Shown here: positions 6,601-8,578 of the stretch, piece by piece
Layout: each line of letters opens with the position of its first letter
Numbering within the stretch: the stretch's first letter is position 1
Source of the DNA: a bacterium
Lineage (GTDB): Bacteria; B130-G9
Assembly (NCBI GenBank): GCA_021160245.1
Contig: JAGHCW010000056.1
Span: 1-8,578, forward strand
Length of the DNA stretch: 8,578 nucleotides
Direction: 5' to 3'
Notes under the pieces: generated by a model
What the model was told of the DNA's origin: nothing
Seen by the model: only the letters and a program-made list of their open reading frames with translations
Database searches by the model: none
Program-made: the position numbers and the translations under genes

Positions 6601-7326
6601 TTGATTTTTCCGTACAAGGACATCAATCCCTCAAATACGTTCCCGTACGTTACTGCGGCGATCATCGCCCTGAACGTGCTCATATTCGTAGGGCAGTTTG
6701 CAATGGATGGTAGCGTCGCTCAGAGCGTGAATACTTACGGGTTCAGACCAGTAAGTCTCATCTCGATGAGCACAGAGGGCGAGTCCCCCGCGACTCCGAT
6801 CATCACGTTGTTTCTCTCGATGTTCATGCACGGCGGGCTGATGCACCTCGTGGGTAACATGCTCTTTCTGTGGATATGCGGAGATAACATCGAAGACGTC
6901 ATGGGGCATGGATTCTACGCCTTCTTCTACGTCATAGGCGGCCTGATTGCGTCGCTCACGCACACGGTGTTCGCAATGGATTCACCTGTCCCAATGATCG
7001 GCGCAAGCGGCGCCGTTGCGGCCGTGCTCGGCGCATATCTCGTTCTGTTTCCAAAAGCGAGAATCAAGACTCTCGTTATTATCTTCTTATTCTTTACGGT
7101 CGTCCTGATTCCGGCATGGTTGCTCATCGGATTCTGGATACTCACAAACCTCTTCATGGGCGTTCTGTCACTCGCGAGTCCAATGGCAGGCGGCGTGGCC
7201 TGGTTCGCGCACCTAGGCGGGCTCGCCTTCGGGGTCCTCCTAGCCCTGCCATTCAAGGGAAGGCTGCGTCACGCCACACGAGTGCACGCGACTTTCCGGC
7301 AATGGCCAAATGAGTGGCGCCTCTAG
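6601..7326 (+). CDS. Rhomboid family intramembrane serine protease
   Basis: The 241-residue multi-helix membrane protein is a rhomboid protease, which cleaves transmembrane substrates within the lipid bilayer. With this start, the catalytic serine is S136 in GASGAV and the partner histidine is H204 in WFAHLGGLAFG; N86 in HLVGNMLFLW corresponds to the oxyanion-side asparagine. About six hydrophobic segments are visible. Substrates cannot be inferred. The frame is open back to 6499, but those extra 34 codons are the repeat element translated. The conserved protein begins at about IFPYKDINPSNTFPYVT, so I choose TTG at 6601 with GAGG a few bases upstream. No in-frame ATG is available there, and the true start may have been altered by insertion or decay of the element. 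The gene follows hppA on the same strand and could depend on its transcript if the element does not terminate it. Confidence 0.88.
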   Translation: MIFPYKDINPSNTFPYVTAAIIALNVLIFVGQFAMDGSVAQSVNTYGFRPVSLISMSTEGESPATPIITLFLSMFMHGGLMHLVGNMLFLWICGDNIEDVMGHGFYAFFYVIGGLIASLTHTVFAMDSPVPMIGASGAVAAVLGAYLVLFPKARIKTLVIIFLFFTVVLIPAWLLIGFWILTNLFMGVLSLASPMAGGVAWFAHLGGLAFGVLLALPFKGRLRHATRVHATFRQWPNEWRL

Positions 7327-7480
7327 CCTTCGTTCTCTTGGCAATGTCTTGCGGAAGTCAACGGTAGCATTGGCCAAATGCTCAGGGTGTGCCCCTGGAT
7401 TGAAGGTAGCTGATTCGCTGTCGTCTCGACCGCGTTTCAACGCGGTCATATAGATGGCTCTTATCGTATTAACACCGACT
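7327..7480. other. Intergenic segment with a GC-rich hairpin
   Basis: The main feature is an almost perfect 20-nt inverted repeat at 7428-7447, with arms GACCGCGT and ACGCGGTC around TTCA. No T-run follows, so it is not called as a terminator. TGGCCAAATG occurs at 7303-7312, inside the rhomboid end, and again at 7371-7380. I recognise no gene here. Confidence 0.45.
7428..7447. repeat. Stem-loop with 8-bp GC-rich stem
   Basis: The arms GACCGCGT (7428-7435) and ACGCGGTC (7440-7447) pair perfectly around a TTCA loop. The core CGCGTTTCA also appears in the hairpin at 617-635, with GCTGATTC upstream in both places. It may be a REP-like core or a factor-dependent transcript-end structure for the rhomboid gene. 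Confidence 0.5.
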
Positions 7481-7647
7481 TCTAGAGGCTGTCCAATAAG
7501 TCGAATCTGGGATTTTGTGGGGGCGGGGCTTGTCTCCGCCCATCTATATATTCGGGCAGACACAAGGCGTGCCCCCACATCTTCTCCGCCAATTGCATCC
7601 TTTTGTGACATCTCTGCGGAAAGCCGACTTATTGGACAGCCTCTAGA
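7481..7647 (+). mobile_element. Intact 167-bp miniature inverted-repeat transposable element (MITE)
   Basis: The outer 23 bases at 7481-7503 and 7625-7647 are perfect inverted repeats, beginning TCTAGAGGCTGTCCAATAAG. Inside, TGTGGGGGC (7516-7524) and GCCCCCACA (7571-7579) form a 9-bp stem, with smaller nested hairpins and an AT-rich CTATATATT between them. No protein is encoded. The size, perfect ends and second copy in the window identify it as a non-autonomous element mobilised in trans. Both ends carry CTAG, compatible with a CTAG or TA target duplication (IS5-like or IS630-like transposases respectively), but which applies cannot be decided here. Confidence 0.88.
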
Positions 7648-7710
7648 GTGCCGGGCGACCCGTATTCCGTGCGAACTTACGTCTTCGCTGGCTAATGTAG
7701 GAACATCGTG

Positions 7711-7740
7711 TTGACATTCATCGTTGCGATCAGCTATGCT
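7711..7740 (+). promoter_or_regulatory. Probable sigma-70-type promoter for the cysteine-rich protein gene
   Basis: A perfect TTGACA at 7711-7716 is followed after 18 bp by TATGCT at 7735-7740 (four of six consensus bases). Transcription would start near 7747, about 55 nt before the ATG. It lies downstream of the intact MITE, so the gene appears to be transcribed independently of hppA and the rhomboid gene. Confidence 0.5.
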
Positions 7741-7802
7741 CTACCTGACGATAGGCAGCGGGCGGTATGTGTGTTTAATGTTCAAGATCGAGAGGTGAGA
7801 GG

Positions 7803-8294
7803 ATGATGAGGAAACTTCTGCCGGTTGCGATGTTGGTCTTCATCGCAGGCGTCGTGTGTGTGGGCGCAGCGGTCGGGCCGAAGGCGCCGACGCCTTCGGC
7901 TGATTCGAATGGAGCTGTGGTCCCAGAATACAGTCTCAAGCCAATCCCACTCGATGACCGCTACGCCAATTGTCTCTGCGACTGTGACATAGCGCAGGAG
8001 ACGCCAGGCTCGGGAGGCAAGTGCAACGTCAAGTTTTCAGCGTTCCACAAGCCCTGGGGTGGTAACGACTGCCCGTGCAGTGATCATTCACCGCCCGATG
8101 AGGTGGTGTTCTGTTATCGCGAAAGCGGTTCACTCTACTGGTGCTATGATACTGCGGAAAGAGGGCCGCAAGAATACAGTCCCTTACTTGATTGCGACGG
8201 CTATTACTACTATAGCCCGTGGCTGGAGCTGGATGATGCGACATCTACTTCCAGTGCCTGGAAGGGTGCCGTTGCGAGGATACGGTCTATGTAG
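7803..8294 (+). CDS. Unrecognised cysteine-rich secreted protein
   Basis: I do not recognise this 163-residue protein. It starts with a classic Sec signal peptide: MMRK, then a hydrophobic stretch LLPVAMLVFIAGVVCVGAA, with likely cleavage around residues 23-24. C19 is in the signal and lacks a proper lipobox. The mature part has nine cysteines: C57, C59, C61 in a CxCxC cluster, C74, C90 and C92 in CPC, C104, C114 and C131. It also has many aromatic residues, including a YYYY run at 134-137. Disulfides or metal binding in the periplasm or outside are both possible. Two adjacent ATGs (7803 and 7806) are usable; AGAGGTGA at 7791-7798 is better spaced for the second. The gene has its own candidate promoter and a terminator at 8298-8319, suggesting a monocistronic unit. 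Confidence 0.72.
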   Translation: MMRKLLPVAMLVFIAGVVCVGAAVGPKAPTPSADSNGAVVPEYSLKPIPLDDRYANCLCDCDIAQETPGSGGKCNVKFSAFHKPWGGNDCPCSDHSPPDEVVFCYRESGSLYWCYDTAERGPQEYSPLLDCDGYYYYSPWLELDDATSTSSAWKGAVARIRSM

Positions 8295-8297
8295 ATT

Positions 8298-8319
8298 GCT
8301 GATGGGTGCATCAGCTTTT
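8298..8319 (+). terminator. Rho-independent terminator after the cysteine-rich gene
   Basis: A 7-bp perfect stem, GCTGATG (8298-8304) and CATCAGC (8309-8315), encloses a GGTG loop and is followed directly by TTTT. It starts four bases after the stop codon. The T-run is short, but the position and fold are convincing. Confidence 0.7.
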
Positions 8320-8390
8320 GAATAGAGCTAAGTAAGAGACGTGAATCGGCGCCGCCCGCCGCTGTCGTCCATGCTGAGCTAGTTTTAGAC

Positions 8391-8396
8391 TATAAT
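8391..8396 (+). promoter_or_regulatory. Perfect -10 hexamer upstream of the last gene
   Basis: TATAAT lies 35 bp before the ATG at 8432, with AT-rich sequence just before it. No good TTGACA occurs at 16-18 bp upstream, so the promoter may be weak or activator-dependent. The preceding terminator argues that the last gene needs its own promoter. Confidence 0.45.
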
Positions 8397-8431
8397 GAGA
8401 ATCAATGACGATTAGATAGGAGAACCTGATC

Positions 8432-8578
8432 ATGGCAAGGCTATGCAATACCGGTCTGTTATTGTCCATTTTCGTGGTTGTCGCGTTGTTTTCCTGTCAG
8501 TGTTCTGGTGATGAGTGGCGCAGCTGGACGGCGCCCGGATGGGCGAGTGTGCACGAAGTCGCATTGGGTCCGGACGGC
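8432..8578 (+). CDS. Probable exported lipoprotein, possibly beta-propeller (3' end outside window)
   Basis: The frame opens with ATG at 8432, preceded by AGGAGA at 8418-8423, and runs open to the window edge (49 codons). The N-terminus MARLCNTGLLLSIFVVVALFSC is a signal sequence whose LFSC end resembles a loose lipobox, with cysteine 22 as the possible lipidated residue. The visible mature part includes WRSWTAPGWASVHEVALGPDG. A tryptophan-rich start followed by a xxVxxVALGPDG strand is how repeats often begin in two-component-regulator-type or SMP-30-like beta-propellers, but only one partial repeat is visible. The gene follows the cysteine-rich secreted protein on the same strand, behind a terminator, so a shared function is possible but unsupported. 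Confidence 0.6.
   Translation, partial: MARLCNTGLLLSIFVVVALFSCQCSGDEWRSWTAPGWASVHEVALGPDG

Noticed and set aside
7240-7714. Open frames spanning the intact MITE (minus 7240-7611, plus 7454-7714)
   Set aside because: They translate inverted repeats and hairpin arms, and resemble nothing functional.
1-8578. CRISPR array, tRNA, rRNA, complete insertion sequence or prophage genes
   Set aside because: No regularly spaced direct repeats, no cloverleaf with conserved tRNA bases, no rRNA segment, and no transposase, integrase or phage structural gene is present.

Overview
The window looks like ordinary bacterial chromosome from an organism I cannot place to a phylum. GC content is moderate to high, genes are spaced with frequent intergenic stem-loop repeats, and the gene set is mixed. 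A pyrophosphate-driven ion pump of the potassium-dependent type, a B12-binding radical SAM enzyme and extracytoplasmic proteins with signal peptides would suit an uncultivated environmental anaerobe or facultative anaerobe, but that is inference.

Layout from left to right. Positions 1-377 hold the 3' end of an adenylosuccinate-lyase-type gene on the plus strand. A convergent intergenic stretch of about 430 bp follows and contains a 94-bp palindromic repeat element (432-525). On the minus strand, read from 4027 down to 809, come a B12-binding/radical SAM protein and then, after a 238-bp gap, a compact type II restriction-modification pair. The nuclease resembles the ThaI (CGCG) family, and its stop end overlaps the start of a beta-class DNA methyltransferase. 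A divergent promoter region (4028-4299) separates this block from a plus-strand block: a membrane-bound pyrophosphatase (hppA) with the sequence marks of the K+-dependent, probably Na+-pumping type, then a rhomboid intramembrane serine protease.

The rhomboid gene lies between two same-orientation copies of one miniature inverted-repeat element. The right copy (7481-7647) is intact, with 23-bp perfect terminal inverted repeats. The left copy (6452-about 6585) has lost its right end, overlaps the hppA stop codon and abuts the rhomboid start. A long stem inside the element shows a compensatory base change between the copies. After the right copy come a small cysteine-rich secreted protein with its own promoter and terminator, and the start of a probable lipoprotein that may be a beta-propeller.

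I see no CRISPR array, tRNA, rRNA, full insertion sequence or prophage. The most interesting signals are the element pair and its effect on gene boundaries, the ThaI-like restriction-modification pair, and the unrecognised cysteine-rich exported protein. I do not see convincing evidence for a wholly new multi-gene system.
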